From positions 496,001 through 560,000 of the forward strand of contig JAGTJU010000002.1 in assembly GCA_022184915.1 (NCBI GenBank): DNA of 64,000 nt, read 5' to 3'. This DNA comes from Myxococcales bacterium. Lineage in GTDB: Bacteria > Myxococcota_A > Polyangia > Fen-1088. The translations under genes were made by a program, and so were the position numbers. The notes beneath the pieces are model-generated. The model had not been told where the DNA came from and did not search any database. It saw nothing but the letters and a program-made list of their open reading frames with translations. Position 1 is the first letter of the stretch, and every line of letters begins with the position of its first letter. Below are positions 43,209 to 51,453 of the stretch, in pieces.

Positions 43209-44366
43209 ATGTCGTTTTTCGGTCCCCGTACGAAGCCGTTAGGGAAACTCGCATTTTTCGGGGCGCTGGGTGTCGTGGTGAATTTGTGGGCGCCCCCGCC
43301 TGCACAGGCCAAGCCGAACGGAGTCGGCGCGCTCACCTGCTCCAGCTGCCACCCAGGGGGCCAAGAAGCCACGGTCAAGGTGGTGCCCAACACGATGGCG
43401 CCTGCCTTGGGCGAAAAGGTGCGCCTTACCGTCACGGTTGAGAAGTCGGGCTCTCGAGCCGGTGGCTTTTTCCTGGAGAACGAACGAGACATTGGGAGCT
43501 TCGCGCTGGTGTCAGGGCAGGGCACACGTACCGAACGGACCGGGGTAACGCACGCGTCACCGAAGTCGGCGACCGGTGGCAAAACCACGTTCCTCATCGA
43601 CTGGGTCGCACCGAACACCACTGACTACGTGGTCTTCGAGGTCGCGGGCACGTCCTCAAACCTGGACAACAGAGCGGCCGGAGAAGCCACGGGCACCGAT
43701 CGCCTCGCCTTGGCCGTGGGCTGCAACGGCGGAACTCAGTTCTGGCGCGACTTCGATGGAGACGGGTTTGGTCTCGACGATGCCGACACGATCGCGGCCT
43801 GCACCCGGCCCGAGGGCTACGCCGACAAAAAAGGCGACTGCGACGACAACGAGCCGGAATCGTCGCCCGAAGGCATGGAAGTCTGCAACGGCCGAGACGA
43901 CGACTGCGACGGCGAAATCGACGTGGGCCCCAACCTCTGCGCCACAGGGCAGGTCTGTCGCGACCGTCGCTGTGAGGGTGGCAGCGGCACCGGGGGACAA
44001 GGCGCGGGTGGCAGCACGGGCCAAGGCGGTGCTGGTGGCCAGAGCTCGGGGGGAAGCGGAGGCCAAGGCGGCGCAACCGGACAGAACATGGGGGGCAGCG
44101 GCGGCAGGGGCGGTACCGGTGGCCAGACCGCGGGCAGCGGCGGCCGGGGTGGGTCCGGCGGCTCCAACGTGGGGGGCCGCGGCGGCGCTGGCGGCGGCAT
44201 GGGGAGCGATGACATGGGATCCGACGACGAAGAGAACGAGCCCGAGGACGAGGGGTCTCGGGGCGGATGCCAGTTCGGCGGCGGCGGTGCACCTCCGGCG
44301 AGTCTTCTCTTGACCGTGGGCCTGACAGGCTTGCTGCTCAGGCGCCGCCGTCGTTCACTCCTCTAA
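43209..44366 (+). CDS. MYXO-CTERM-anchored protein with CxxCH site and MopE-like calcium/metal repeats
   Basis: The 385-residue surface protein begins with a signal peptide ending near PPPAQAKPNG. The mature N-terminus has LTCSSCHPGG and a beta-sandwich resembling the choice-of-anchor V/Reeler-type domain (residues about 45-165). Asp-rich metal-binding repeats follow (FWRDFDGDGFG, KKGDCDDNEPESSP, VCNGRDDDCDGEID), then a long Gly/Ser/Gln stalk. The end is the sorting signal GGCQFGGGG, a hydrophobic helix (SLLLTVGLTGLLL) and a run of Arg, the MYXO-CTERM pattern processed by a myxosortase-type enzyme. The ribosome-binding site AGAGGGAATTGCCGC precedes the ATG. Confidence 0.9.
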   Translation: MSFFGPRTKPLGKLAFFGALGVVVNLWAPPPAQAKPNGVGALTCSSCHPGGQEATVKVVPNTMAPALGEKVRLTVTVEKSGSRAGGFFLENERDIGSFALVSGQGTRTERTGVTHASPKSATGGKTTFLIDWVAPNTTDYVVFEVAGTSSNLDNRAAGEATGTDRLALAVGCNGGTQFWRDFDGDGFGLDDADTIAACTRPEGYADKKGDCDDNEPESSPEGMEVCNGRDDDCDGEIDVGPNLCATGQVCRDRRCEGGSGTGGQGAGGSTGQGGAGGQSSGGSGGQGGATGQNMGGSGGRGGTGGQTAGSGGRGGSGGSNVGGRGGAGGGMGSDDMGSDDEENEPEDEGSRGGCQFGGGGAPPASLLLTVGLTGLLLRRRRRSLL

Positions 44367-44381
44367 CGAAGCCACCCGAAG

Positions 44382-44438
44382 GGCCGCCCCAACGAGGGCG
44401 GCCCGCCCACGCCCGAACGCCGCCCCAACGAGGGCGGC
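44382..44438. terminator. Tandem identical hairpins between convergent genes
   Basis: A 36-bp unit occurs twice. The first copy carries the perfect 8-bp stem GGCCGCCC / GGGCGGCC (44382-44389 and 44396-44403) with loop CAACGA. The second carries GCCGCCC / GGGCGGC (44419-44425 and 44432-44438) with the same loop. The spacer CGCCCACGCCCG is shared. The hairpins lie between the MYXO-CTERM gene and the converging dehydrogenase. No T-run follows, so they may be a bidirectional terminator or a small REP-like element. Confidence 0.5.
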
Positions 44439-44473
44439 TCGCCCACGCCCGGATCGAGATGAAGAGCGCGCGC

Positions 44474-45761
44474 TCAGGGGTAGATGCCGCGGTCGATGTA
44501 CGTCTTCGAGACGCGGTCGAGGGCGATGCAAAACGCCGCCGTGCGCCAGTCGCAGCGCCTGCGGTTGGCATATTCCATGACCGACAGGTACGTGCGGCGC
44601 ATCCGTTTTGCCAGACGCTCCTCGACGTCTTCCAAGTCCCACAGCTCCGAGCGTTTGTTCTGCAGCCACTCGTAATAGCTGACAGCCACGCCGCCCGAGT
44701 TTGCAAGCACGTCGGGAATCACGTCGATGCCCCGGTCGTGCAAGATCTCATCAGCCTCCATGTCCGTAGGGCCGTTGGCGGCCTCGACGATCACCTTGCA
44801 GCGGACCGCGCGGGCTTCTCGTTCACCGATCTCGAGTTCCAACGCCGCGGGCACCAGAATATCGGTTTCGAGCGCGAAGAAGTCCTCTCGCGAAAGGGGT
44901 TCGCTGCCGGGATAATCGGCCACCGATCCCGTTTTGGCCACGTACTCGGACAGCTTGAAGGGGTTGATCCCCTGCATGTTCACGATGTAGCCCTTCCAGT
45001 CGCCCACGGCGACCATCGCGGGCCCCCGTGCGCGCCAGGATTTTGGCCGTGTTCGAGCCCACGTTTCCGAAACCCTGAACGGTATAGGTCGCGCCGTTGA
45101 GCTCGAAGCGCTTGTCGCGGGCCCATTCGGTGATGCAGTGGACAACCCCCTGGCCCGTGGCCGCTGCCCGGCCGTGAGAGCCTCCGCAGGCCAACGGCTT
45201 TCCCGTCACCACGCCTCGGTTGGCCTGCCGGCTCGCCGCTGCCGTGAAGCTGAGGTAGGTGTCCATCATCCAGGCCATCGTCTGGGCATTCGTACCCACA
45301 TCGGGCGCAGGAATGTCGTGTTCGGGGCCGATGTTGCTGCCCAGCTCGAAGGTGAAGCGCCGGGTGATCCGTTCGAGCTCGGCCACGGAGTAGGTGCTGG
45401 GGTTGAACTTGATGCCCCCTTTGGCTCCACCGAAGGGAATGTCGTGCAGGGCGCACTTGAAGGTCATCCAGGAGGCGAGCGCCTTCACTTCGTCGAGCGA
45501 GACGTCGTGGTGATAGCGGATGCCGCCCTTGTAGGGCCCGAGCGCGTTGTTGTGCTGCACGCGGTAGCCCTTGAAGAGCTGGAAACTTCCGTCGTCCATG
45601 CGGATGGGGAAGTTCACGATCAGCTCGCTCTTCGGCTGCGAGAGGATCAGCCGAATTTCGTCGGCCAGCCCACTGAAAGCCGCGGCTTTCTCGAATTGGG
45701 CCTTGGCAACTGAGTAGGGATTCGGTTTCACGACCTTGGCGTCGGTCGCCGGGTGGCTCAT
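44474..45761 (-). pseudogene. Glu/Leu/Phe/Val dehydrogenase interrupted by a single-base frameshift
   Basis: Two overlapping frames make one protein of about 428 residues of the amino-acid dehydrogenase family, most like NAD(P)-dependent glutamate dehydrogenase. The first part has GPYKGGIRYHHDVSLDEVKA, the catalytic Lys region MTFKCALHDIPFGGAKGG, and VQGFGNVGSNTAKILARTGA. The frame then shifts at about 45017-45024 and the rest (MVAVGDWKGYIVNMQG to KTYIDRGIYP) reads one base out of step. Deleting one base from the minus-strand run GGGGGCCCGCG restores a normal protein. The ATG at 45761 (MSHPATDAK) is chosen over 45788, which would overlap the divergent rRNA methyltransferase gene. Confidence 0.87.
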
Positions 45762-45786
45762 ATAAGCAAGGTAGCACAGGCCGCTC

Positions 45787-47160
45787 ATGACAACACAATC
45801 GCCCGATTTCTCCGCCGCCCCTTCCTCGTCTTTTGCCCCACGACTCGGGGGTGAAGCCAGGACGTTGGCGCTTCAGATCGCCGCGGAGGTCCGCTCCGAG
45901 TGGTCCTACGCAACCGACATCATCAGCCGTGCGTTCAGGACCCACCGCGGCCTACCCAGCCGAGATCGGCGTTTGGTGGCGGAAACCGTTTATGCCCTTT
46001 TGCGCCTGGATCGCTGGCTGGAAGCCCAGGTCGACGAACTCCCCACGTTCAACCGCGGCCCGACCCGGACGATGTCGCCGGTGACCCGGGACCAGGCAAA
46101 GCTTCTTCTGTGGGAGCTTTCGCAGGGCGTTCCGGTCGAGCTCGTGGCCACCGAGCTGAAGAAGCTTCTGGGGTATACCGTTTCCGTCGAGCGGCTCGCC
46201 GATCCCGAACTTGGCCTGGCTCGCAAAACGGGCCTCGACCGGGAGGCGGTGCGCCTCTCGTTTCCCACGTGGCTGCTCGAACGGTTTGTGCTGGACCTCG
46301 GTGAGGAGAAGGCGTTTGCGCTGGCCGCCTCCATGAACGAGCGTGCACCGCTTACCCTCATGACCAACACCCGCAGCGTGGAACGCCAGGCTTTGGTCGA
46401 GCGGCTCGCCACGGAGGGCGTGGTGGCGGAACCCACGCCTTTGTCATCCACGGGACTGTCGCTGCGCACACGGGTCAACGCCTTTGGCTTGCCCTCTTTC
46501 CAGGAGGGTCTCTTTGAGGTCATGGATGAGGGAAGCCAGCTCGTGGCCGAGGTGGTCGCGCCTCCGCCGGGTGGTCGTGTGTTGGATGCCTGCGCGGGGG
46601 CGGGCGGAAAAACTTTGGCCCTGGGCGCGCTCATGGAAGGCAAAGGGCGCCTCTTCGCCATGGACGTCTCGGGCAAAAAACTCGAAGAGCTGCGCCGGCG
46701 CGCACGCCGGGCAGGCTTGTCGAACGTGGCCGCCCGCCCGATCGAGAACAATCAGCTCCCCGAAGAAGCACGACCCGCTGCCTGGGACCGCGTGCTGGTC
46801 GATGCACCTTGTTCGGGGTTGGGCACGCTTCGTCGCAATCCCGAAGCCCGCTGGCGCACGTCGCCGGCCGAGCTCGCCCGCTTTCCCAGCCTGCAGCTGT
46901 CTCTGCTCGTGCAGTACGCGCCCCTGGTGGCCGTGGGAGGACGCCTCGTCTACGCCACGTGTACGGTCCTCCGTGACGAGAACGAAATGGTGATCGAGCG
47001 GTTCCTGAAAGAGCGACCCGAGTTTGCTCCCGTACCCCTAAAGGAGGTGCTCGGAAAACCCAGGGCCGAAGGCCTCGGCGACGGCGACACGCTCAGGTTG
47101 TTTCCTCACCAGCACGGCACAGACGGTTTTTTTGCCGCCGTTCTTCGGCGCACCCGCTAG
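45787..47160 (+). CDS. 16S rRNA m5C methyltransferase, RsmB/NOP2/Sun family
   Basis: This 457-residue enzyme methylates C5 of a cytosine in rRNA. An N-terminal NusB-like helical domain (residues about 20-150, RAFRTHRGLPSRDRRLVAET) precedes the SAM-binding core VLDACAGAGGKTLALGAL with DVSGKKLEELRRRA. The catalytic motifs are DAPCSGLGTLRRNPEARW (motif IV Cys) and YATCTVLRDENEMV (motif VI Cys). The C-terminus FPHQHGTDGFFAAVLRR is standard. The domain order matches RsmB, although the RsmF group cannot be fully excluded. It is divergent from the dehydrogenase gene, 25 bp away. Confidence 0.94.
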   Translation: MTTQSPDFSAAPSSSFAPRLGGEARTLALQIAAEVRSEWSYATDIISRAFRTHRGLPSRDRRLVAETVYALLRLDRWLEAQVDELPTFNRGPTRTMSPVTRDQAKLLLWELSQGVPVELVATELKKLLGYTVSVERLADPELGLARKTGLDREAVRLSFPTWLLERFVLDLGEEKAFALAASMNERAPLTLMTNTRSVERQALVERLATEGVVAEPTPLSSTGLSLRTRVNAFGLPSFQEGLFEVMDEGSQLVAEVVAPPPGGRVLDACAGAGGKTLALGALMEGKGRLFAMDVSGKKLEELRRRARRAGLSNVAARPIENNQLPEEARPAAWDRVLVDAPCSGLGTLRRNPEARWRTSPAELARFPSLQLSLLVQYAPLVAVGGRLVYATCTVLRDENEMVIERFLKERPEFAPVPLKEVLGKPRAEGLGDGDTLRLFPHQHGTDGFFAAVLRRTR

Positions 47161-47175
47161 CCGCTCAAAAGCAAA

Positions 47176-47204
47176 AAAGCGGAGCCGCAGGTGCGTTCCG
47201 CTTT
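47176..47204 (+). terminator. Possible terminator after the rRNA methyltransferase gene
   Basis: AAAGCGGA (47176-47183) pairs with TCCGCTTT (47197-47204) across a 13-base loop, 16 bp after the stop codon. An A-run precedes the stem and a short T-run (TTT) closes it. It is a plausible but weak intrinsic terminator. Confidence 0.4.
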
Positions 47205-47812
47205 GCCGGCGAAGCCAGCTCCGCCAATCTGAAAGCGGCGACGTGGGGTTTGGAGCCCCTCCCCCTCGAACCTGCCCCCGCACCTCACCCGCGCGTCGCG
47301 CTCTCACCGTCGTCGTTTCGCCAATTGGCTCCGTCCTCCCTCTCGGTTGTCCTCCCCTCTCCGCGAATCTGCACCCGCCTTTCCTTCCCTTTCCCTTTCC
47401 CTTTCCCTTCCTTCCGCCGCCTTCGCTCCTCTTCGCCCGCTCCCTGCCGTCCGCCAACCCTGCGCCCGCCGCCTCACCACCCTGGCCTCGCGCCTCACCC
47501 CTCGACCGCGTCGCCCCAGCCCTCCCCGCACCACCTCGCTTGGCTCATTTCACCTGCCCGACCTACCTGCATCGCCGCCCCGCGCTTCCCCCTCACAAGT
47601 ATGAAGATACCTTGTGTTTGTTTCGGACGTATGGCGGTCTGGGAACAACTAAGTAAAACGCAACCCTTTGAAAGCATTGCATTTTGTGTTTTCGAGGGGT
47701 GACAGTGTGGGTTTTTGAAGGTGAATTATTGCCGTATATGCCGACCGGGCTCCTGTTGTCCTTCAGGGGCATACATGTACGTCCGAGGGCGGATGTTCGG
47801 AGCTCAGATCGG
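47205..47812. other. Intergenic region with pyrimidine-rich and AT-rich halves, no convincing gene
   Basis: No reading frame here has protein-like composition. From about 47250 to 47600 the plus strand is strongly pyrimidine-rich (C/T) with few purines. From about 47600 to 47790 it switches to AT-rich DNA, such as the stretch around 47640-47740. The second part may hold promoter or leader DNA, or be a remnant of foreign sequence. A minus-strand frame over 47593-47904 has no supporting start signal or recognisable motif and is not called. Confidence 0.6.
47378..47415 (+). repeat. Pure polypyrimidine tract with TTTCCC microsatellite
   Basis: Thirty-eight consecutive pyrimidines contain four near-perfect TTTCCC units flanked by TTCC steps, so the complementary strand is all purine. 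Such mirror-like homopurine/homopyrimidine DNA can form a triplex (H-DNA) and is prone to slippage. Confidence 0.85.
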
Positions 47813-48448
47813 TCAGGGTGTGTCGAATTGCACTTCGGCCCCCATGAGCGCTTCGAGAGTGCCGAGTCCTCGGGACAGCCCTGCGTCGGCGTCATGAGAG
47901 GCAAAGCCGAGTGTGCTTCCGAGCTCGACCCCGAAGCCGAGCCAGTCGTAGACGAAATAGCGGGCGGCCACCGATGGCCTCACTGCCAATCCCATGGCGC
48001 TCGGGGCGGAGTCGGGGAATACGAACACGAAGCCGCCCGCCAGCGTGCCTGAAAGCACAACCGGCACATCCATGCGCAGCCTGTACGTGAGCCCCGCCAT
48101 GGAGCTGGCGGCGCGGCCGCACGATGTGCAGCGCCGGGTGTCCGCGGGCTCGTCCGAGCCGTCGACAAAGGCCATCTGCAGGTTCAGCCAGAAGCTGCCC
48201 AGGAGCTCGTACTCGTAGGCTCCCTTGAGAAGAAGCCCGCCCATGGTGCCTCCCGTCGCCGTGGCGTAGCCGCCTGTCAGTGCCAATGCGTTCGGTTTCA
48301 AGAAGGGGTGGGGACCGCGTAGCACGCCTCCGTCCTGGGCCTGCGCTGCACGTCCTCCTCCCGCCGTCGAACCGAAGATGAGCGACAGGACCACGAGCCC
48401 GGTTCCTAGTTGTGCGCGCACGGCGCGAGAATAACCGAAACCCTGCAT
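47813..48448 (-). CDS. Exported hypothetical protein, possible small outer-membrane barrel
   Basis: The protein has about 211 residues. A signal peptide (AVRAQLGTGLVVLSLIFGSTAGG...AAQAQ) is followed by alternating strand-like blocks (ALTGGYATATGGTMGGLLLK, SFWLNLQMAFVDGSD, VPVVLSGTLAGGFVFVFP, ARYFVYDWLGFGVELGSTLG), consistent with an eight-strand barrel. Two Cys in DTRRCTSCGRA could form a disulfide or bind metal. The family is not recognised. The ATG at 48448 directly precedes the signal peptide; a frame reaching 48592 would overlap the divergent lipoprotein gene. Confidence 0.72.
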   Translation of the reverse strand: MQGFGYSRAVRAQLGTGLVVLSLIFGSTAGGGRAAQAQDGGVLRGPHPFLKPNALALTGGYATATGGTMGGLLLKGAYEYELLGSFWLNLQMAFVDGSDEPADTRRCTSCGRAASSMAGLTYRLRMDVPVVLSGTLAGGFVFVFPDSAPSAMGLAVRPSVAARYFVYDWLGFGVELGSTLGFASHDADAGLSRGLGTLEALMGAEVQFDTP

Positions 48449-48479
48449 GGGCGCGGCTTTTGCGGCAGAATCGGCGCCC

Positions 48480-48884
48480 ATGCTCCCTGATCCCAGGTGC
48501 CCCGCGCCCTCGCCCCCGAAGGCGTCGTCGCGCCGGACGAGCAAACTCGGTTGCAAACTCGGTCGGGTGCTCACCCTGTGGGGGCTTCTCACCGGCTGCG
48601 CGTCCCCCTATCGGACTGCACGCACCGTGGGCGCCACGGGGGGGGGACTGGCCGCCGTGGGGGGCGCCCTCTGGGTCGTGGGAGACGACGTCGATCGTGA
48701 CGCCGTAAGGCTTCCTGGGGTGACAGCCGCCATCGTGGGTGCGGCGTGCATCGCGACGGCCGCCGCCCTGTTCGCGGCGCAGACCTCTTGCCAAGCTGAC
48801 GCCGACTGCCCTAACGGCTACGTGTGCAAGGAATTGCCTGCCCCGGCAGGACTTCAGCCCTACCGGCAATGTGTACCGCGGTGA
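48480..48884 (+). CDS. Small lipoprotein with Cys-rich C-terminus
   Basis: The product has about 134 residues. A basic N-terminal extension leads into the lipobox VLTLWGLLTGC, followed by a Gly/Ala/Val hydrophobic stretch (TGGGLAAVGGALWVVGDD, VTAAIVGAACIATAAALFAA), probably one or two membrane helices. The C-terminal block TSCQADADCPNGYVC is a short disulfide-type motif shared with many myxobacterial lipoproteins. The ATG at 48480 is used; one at 48447 would overlap the divergent gene's start. The function is unknown. It is 31 bp from the divergent exported protein, too little for two separate promoters. Confidence 0.65.
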   Translation: MLPDPRCPAPSPPKASSRRTSKLGCKLGRVLTLWGLLTGCASPYRTARTVGATGGGLAAVGGALWVVGDDVDRDAVRLPGVTAAIVGAACIATAAALFAAQTSCQADADCPNGYVCKELPAPAGLQPYRQCVPR

Positions 48885-48901
48885 GGATTTAGCGCTTCGC
48901 C

Positions 48902-49792
48902 TCAGTCGCACGTGTTGGCACAGCGGCCAACCGTCGCATTGCCGATCTCGAGGCGACAGCACCTCCGCCCCGGTCCACACTGCACGCTGTTGGCGCAAAG
49001 GACGATGGTATCGTCGTCGTCGAGATCGCAGCCGTTGAGCGGTTCGCACGTCGACGCGAAGGTACCGTCGCGGCGCACACCGCAGCAGATCCGGTTCAAG
49101 TTGCAATCACTGCGGTCGTCGCAGGTGCGCACGCGTTCGCCACCTGCGCAGGGACGGAGCCGCTCGACACAACGTTCCCCTTCCTGCTTATCGACGCAGC
49201 AGCGGGCGTTACCGTCACAGGTCGCGTTCCCACAGGTGACTTCGTCGACGGTCGGAATCCTCTCGTACGTAGAGGACGAGGCGCCTCCCATGCCCCCCAT
49301 CCCGGTCCCTCCTTCGTTGCCCCCCCCTCCTGCATTGGTGTTGCCGCCCATGTTGGTGCTGCCACCCATGTTGGTGTTGCCGCCCACGTTGGTGTTGCCA
49401 CCCATGTTGGTGTTGCCACCCGTGTTGGTGTTGCCACCCGTGTTGGTGTTGGCACCCATGTTGGTGCTGCCACCCATGTTGGTGCTGCCACCCATGTTGG
49501 TGCTGCCACCCGTGTTGGTGTTGCCACCCATGTTGGTGTTGCCACCCATGTTGGTGTTGCCGCCCATGCCTGTGCCCGCATCCGCGGTCCGTCCCCCGCT
49601 CCCCGGGGCCCCACCCGTTCCGGGCGGGCGGCCCGCATCCCCACCTCCCGTTACGGGGCCGGCGGGTTGGTCACCAGGCCCATCGAAGAATTCGATCCCC
49701 GTCGAGGATACGCCGCAGCCGAAGCTGCTCACGAGGGTGCCGAGCCCTGCAAGACACACGAGCGAGACCACGGGATGCTTCCGAAACTGCAT
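48902..49792 (-). CDS. Surface lipoprotein with tandem hexapeptide stalk and Cys-rich C-terminal domain
   Basis: The 296-residue protein starts with a signal peptide (KHPVVSLVCLAGLGTLVSSFGC; the lipobox is weak). A Gly/Pro stalk leads into 13 hexapeptide repeats (NTNMGG type, residues 79-156), and a C-terminal domain has about 18 Cys arranged in short motifs (CGNATCDGNARCC, CDDRSDCNLNRICC, CANSVQCGPGRRCC). The last part looks like repeated four-disulfide or EGF-like modules. The ATG at 49792 is fixed by the strong ribosome-binding site CCAGGAGGAATC. Stalk plus disulfide head suggests an outer-surface binding protein. No enzymatic motif is visible. Confidence 0.85.
   Translation of the reverse strand: MQFRKHPVVSLVCLAGLGTLVSSFGCGVSSTGIEFFDGPGDQPAGPVTGGGDAGRPPGTGGAPGSGGRTADAGTGMGGNTNMGGNTNMGGNTNTGGSTNMGGSTNMGGSTNMGANTNTGGNTNTGGNTNMGGNTNVGGNTNMGGSTNMGGNTNAGGGGNEGGTGMGGMGGASSSTYERIPTVDEVTCGNATCDGNARCCVDKQEGERCVERLRPCAGGERVRTCDDRSDCNLNRICCGVRRDGTFASTCEPLNGCDLDDDDTIVLCANSVQCGPGRRCCRLEIGNATVGRCANTCD
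49325..49558 (-). repeat. Coding minisatellite, 13 units of 18 bp
   Basis: Each 18-bp unit encodes (N/S)-T-N-(M/T/V/A)-G-(G/A). The 13 units are in frame and nearly identical at the DNA level (plus-strand core TTGGTGTTGCCACCCATG), so copy number can change by slippage without breaking the gene. This is a likely length-variable stalk. Confidence 0.93.
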
Positions 49793-49998
49793 GATTCCTC
49801 CTGGAACGCCGCGTGTTGTCACGCGGGCAAGTCAATGCCTTCCCTCCCGCCCGTCCGTTCCCAACGCCGACCTCCCCTTGCCATGGTACGTGCCGCCGGG
49901 GTGGAGATCTCGTCGATCTTTTTTCGCCCTCTTTTGGGGATGGGTGGGCGTGGGTGGGTCAGGGGGGGGTTAGGGGCCTTACGTGCCTAACTCTCAAG
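49793..49998. other. Intergenic, upstream of the repeat lipoprotein
   Basis: This 206-bp stretch contains the ribosome-binding site of the lipoprotein gene, then a T/G-rich block with G-runs (about 49935-49975, including a run of seven G). The G-runs could form a quadruplex or act in termination for the kinase gene. No gene or clear promoter consensus is seen. Confidence 0.5.
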
Positions 49999-51324
49999 TC
50001 ATCGATCGTCGTGGGGTTTGTTGGGATCCGGCGCCGCCGGGGCGCGTCCCGTCGGAGCAGGGGTGTAGGGCCAAGTCTGGTGCCGCTCTGGGGACGATCC
50101 GAGTGCCTCGGGCGCGGGGGTGTTTGCGCCAAAGGGCAGGGTGCGGTGCCCCTTTTTTTTCGTGAGCAGCAAAGGGCGGCCCTCTCCGGCAGACGGCGCG
50201 CTGACGGCGGCGTTGCCGCGAGGCATCGAGGGACCTGCCAGGGCGGGGGTGTGTCGTGGCTCTGGGGGCTTCGCGGTGGGGGTCTTGGGATGCACGAGAA
50301 GGCGGGGGCGCATGATCTCGGCCTCGGGGGTGAACTCTTCGGGGATGGCTTCGCCGATACGGCGAAAGCGCACACTGCCGTAGCAGCGCTGAAGGTCTGC
50401 GTAGAAGGACTCCATGCGCTGGTGGCGTCCATCGGGCTCTTTTTCGAGCGCCTTCATGATGACCCGCTCTGCCTCGGGCGTGATCTCCACCGCGTGGTTG
50501 CGGCGGGTTGGCGGCTCGACGGGGTCGTGCACGTGGGCGAGCATGATCTGCGCCGGATCCTGTCCATCGAAGGGCAACGTCCCCGTGAGTGCACGATAAA
50601 GAATCACGCCCAGGGCGTAGATGTCTGAGCGCTGATCGGCCACGCCGATGCGCGCTGTTTCAGGTGCCATGTACTGGGGCGTTCCGATTACGACATCGCC
50701 TTCGCAGTTGTGATCGTCCAGGGCGCCCCAGAACACGGCGGCGCCGAAGTCGAGCACGGTGGCGAAGTCGAAATGGCGCTCGGGCTCGACCACCTCGAGA
50801 CTGCCGTGGGCGTCCCGGGTGGTGCGTACCAGCTCGCGACGGCCGGCACGCGTCTCAATCATGATGTTTTCAGGCTTGAGGTCCCGGTGAATGACGCCCT
50901 TTCCGTGTGCGGCGCCCAGGGCCCGGGCGACCTGGCCCAGGATGACCAGTGTCCGGAACAAGGGTAGCGGGCCCTCGCGGACCAAGAGCTGTTCCATGGA
51001 CTCGCCCTCGACGTGCGACATCACGAGGTAGACCGTGCCGTCCTCGGCTTCGCCGAAATCGGTTACCCCTACGATGTTCGGGTGGTCGACGAGGCTGGCG
51101 GCGCGGGCTTCCTGGAGAAAACGTTCGCGCGCGTCCTTGTCGTGAAAAAAGCGCCCGTCGAGCACCTTCACTGCCACTCTCTTGCGGATGTAGAGGTGCT
51201 CCGCCTCGTAAACCACACCCATGCCACCGCGTCCGAGCACCGCCTTCAGCGCGAAATTGCCGAGGCGTGTTCCCAAACGGGCTTCGGGGTCGTCGGACGG
51301 CCGATCAGAGGACAAGCGCTTCAT
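49999..51324 (-). CDS. Eukaryotic-type Ser/Thr protein kinase with Pro-rich tail
   Basis: The protein has 441 residues. The kinase domain (about 20-310) has [14 protein letters not shown], the ATP-anchoring Lys in [28 protein letters not shown] and YMAPE. An extra segment of about 27 residues separates HRDLKPEN from DFG. No transmembrane helix is present; the C-terminal 130 residues are Pro/Ala/Lys-rich, with a basic block [11 protein letters not shown], and probably bind substrate or membrane. The ATG at 51324 gives the compact kinase start; longer frames upstream look non-coding. It is divergent from rph with a 130-bp gap. Confidence 0.93.
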   Translation of the reverse strand: MKRLSSDRPSDDPEARLGTRLGNFALKAVLGRGGMGVVYEAEHLYIRKRVAVKVLDGRFFHDKDARERFLQEARAASLVDHPNIVGVTDFGEAEDGTVYLVMSHVEGESMEQLLVREGPLPLFRTLVILGQVARALGAAHGKGVIHRDLKPENIMIETRAGRRELVRTTRDAHGSLEVVEPERHFDFATVLDFGAAVFWGALDDHNCEGDVVIGTPQYMAPETARIGVADQRSDIYALGVILYRALTGTLPFDGQDPAQIMLAHVHDPVEPPTRRNHAVEITPEAERVIMKALEKEPDGRHQRMESFYADLQRCYGSVRFRRIGEAIPEEFTPEAEIMRPRLLVHPKTPTAKPPEPRHTPALAGPSMPRGNAAVSAPSAGEGRPLLLTKKKGHRTLPFGANTPAPEALGSSPERHQTWPYTPAPTGRAPAAPDPNKPHDDR

Positions 51325-51453
51325 GGTCGCACGGCCCCACGCTGCGGACAACTCGAGCCCGCTTTGACGCTTCGTGCTTCGCGTCCGCCCGCCCGAGGGC
51401 CTGGCTGGCGGCCCGCCGTTGACACGGCGCCGCGCTTCGCCCATTTTCGCCGG

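Noticed and set aside
45138-45713. Plus-strand frame within the dehydrogenase gene
   Set aside because: Antisense of the conserved dehydrogenase N-terminal half; no domain or start signal.
47593-47904. Minus-strand small gene in the AT-rich block
   Set aside because: No ribosome-binding site, no recognisable motif, and the frame overlaps the end of the 47813 gene.
49325-49558. CRISPR-like array of short repeats
   Set aside because: Units are contiguous 18-bp in-frame coding repeats without unique spacers.
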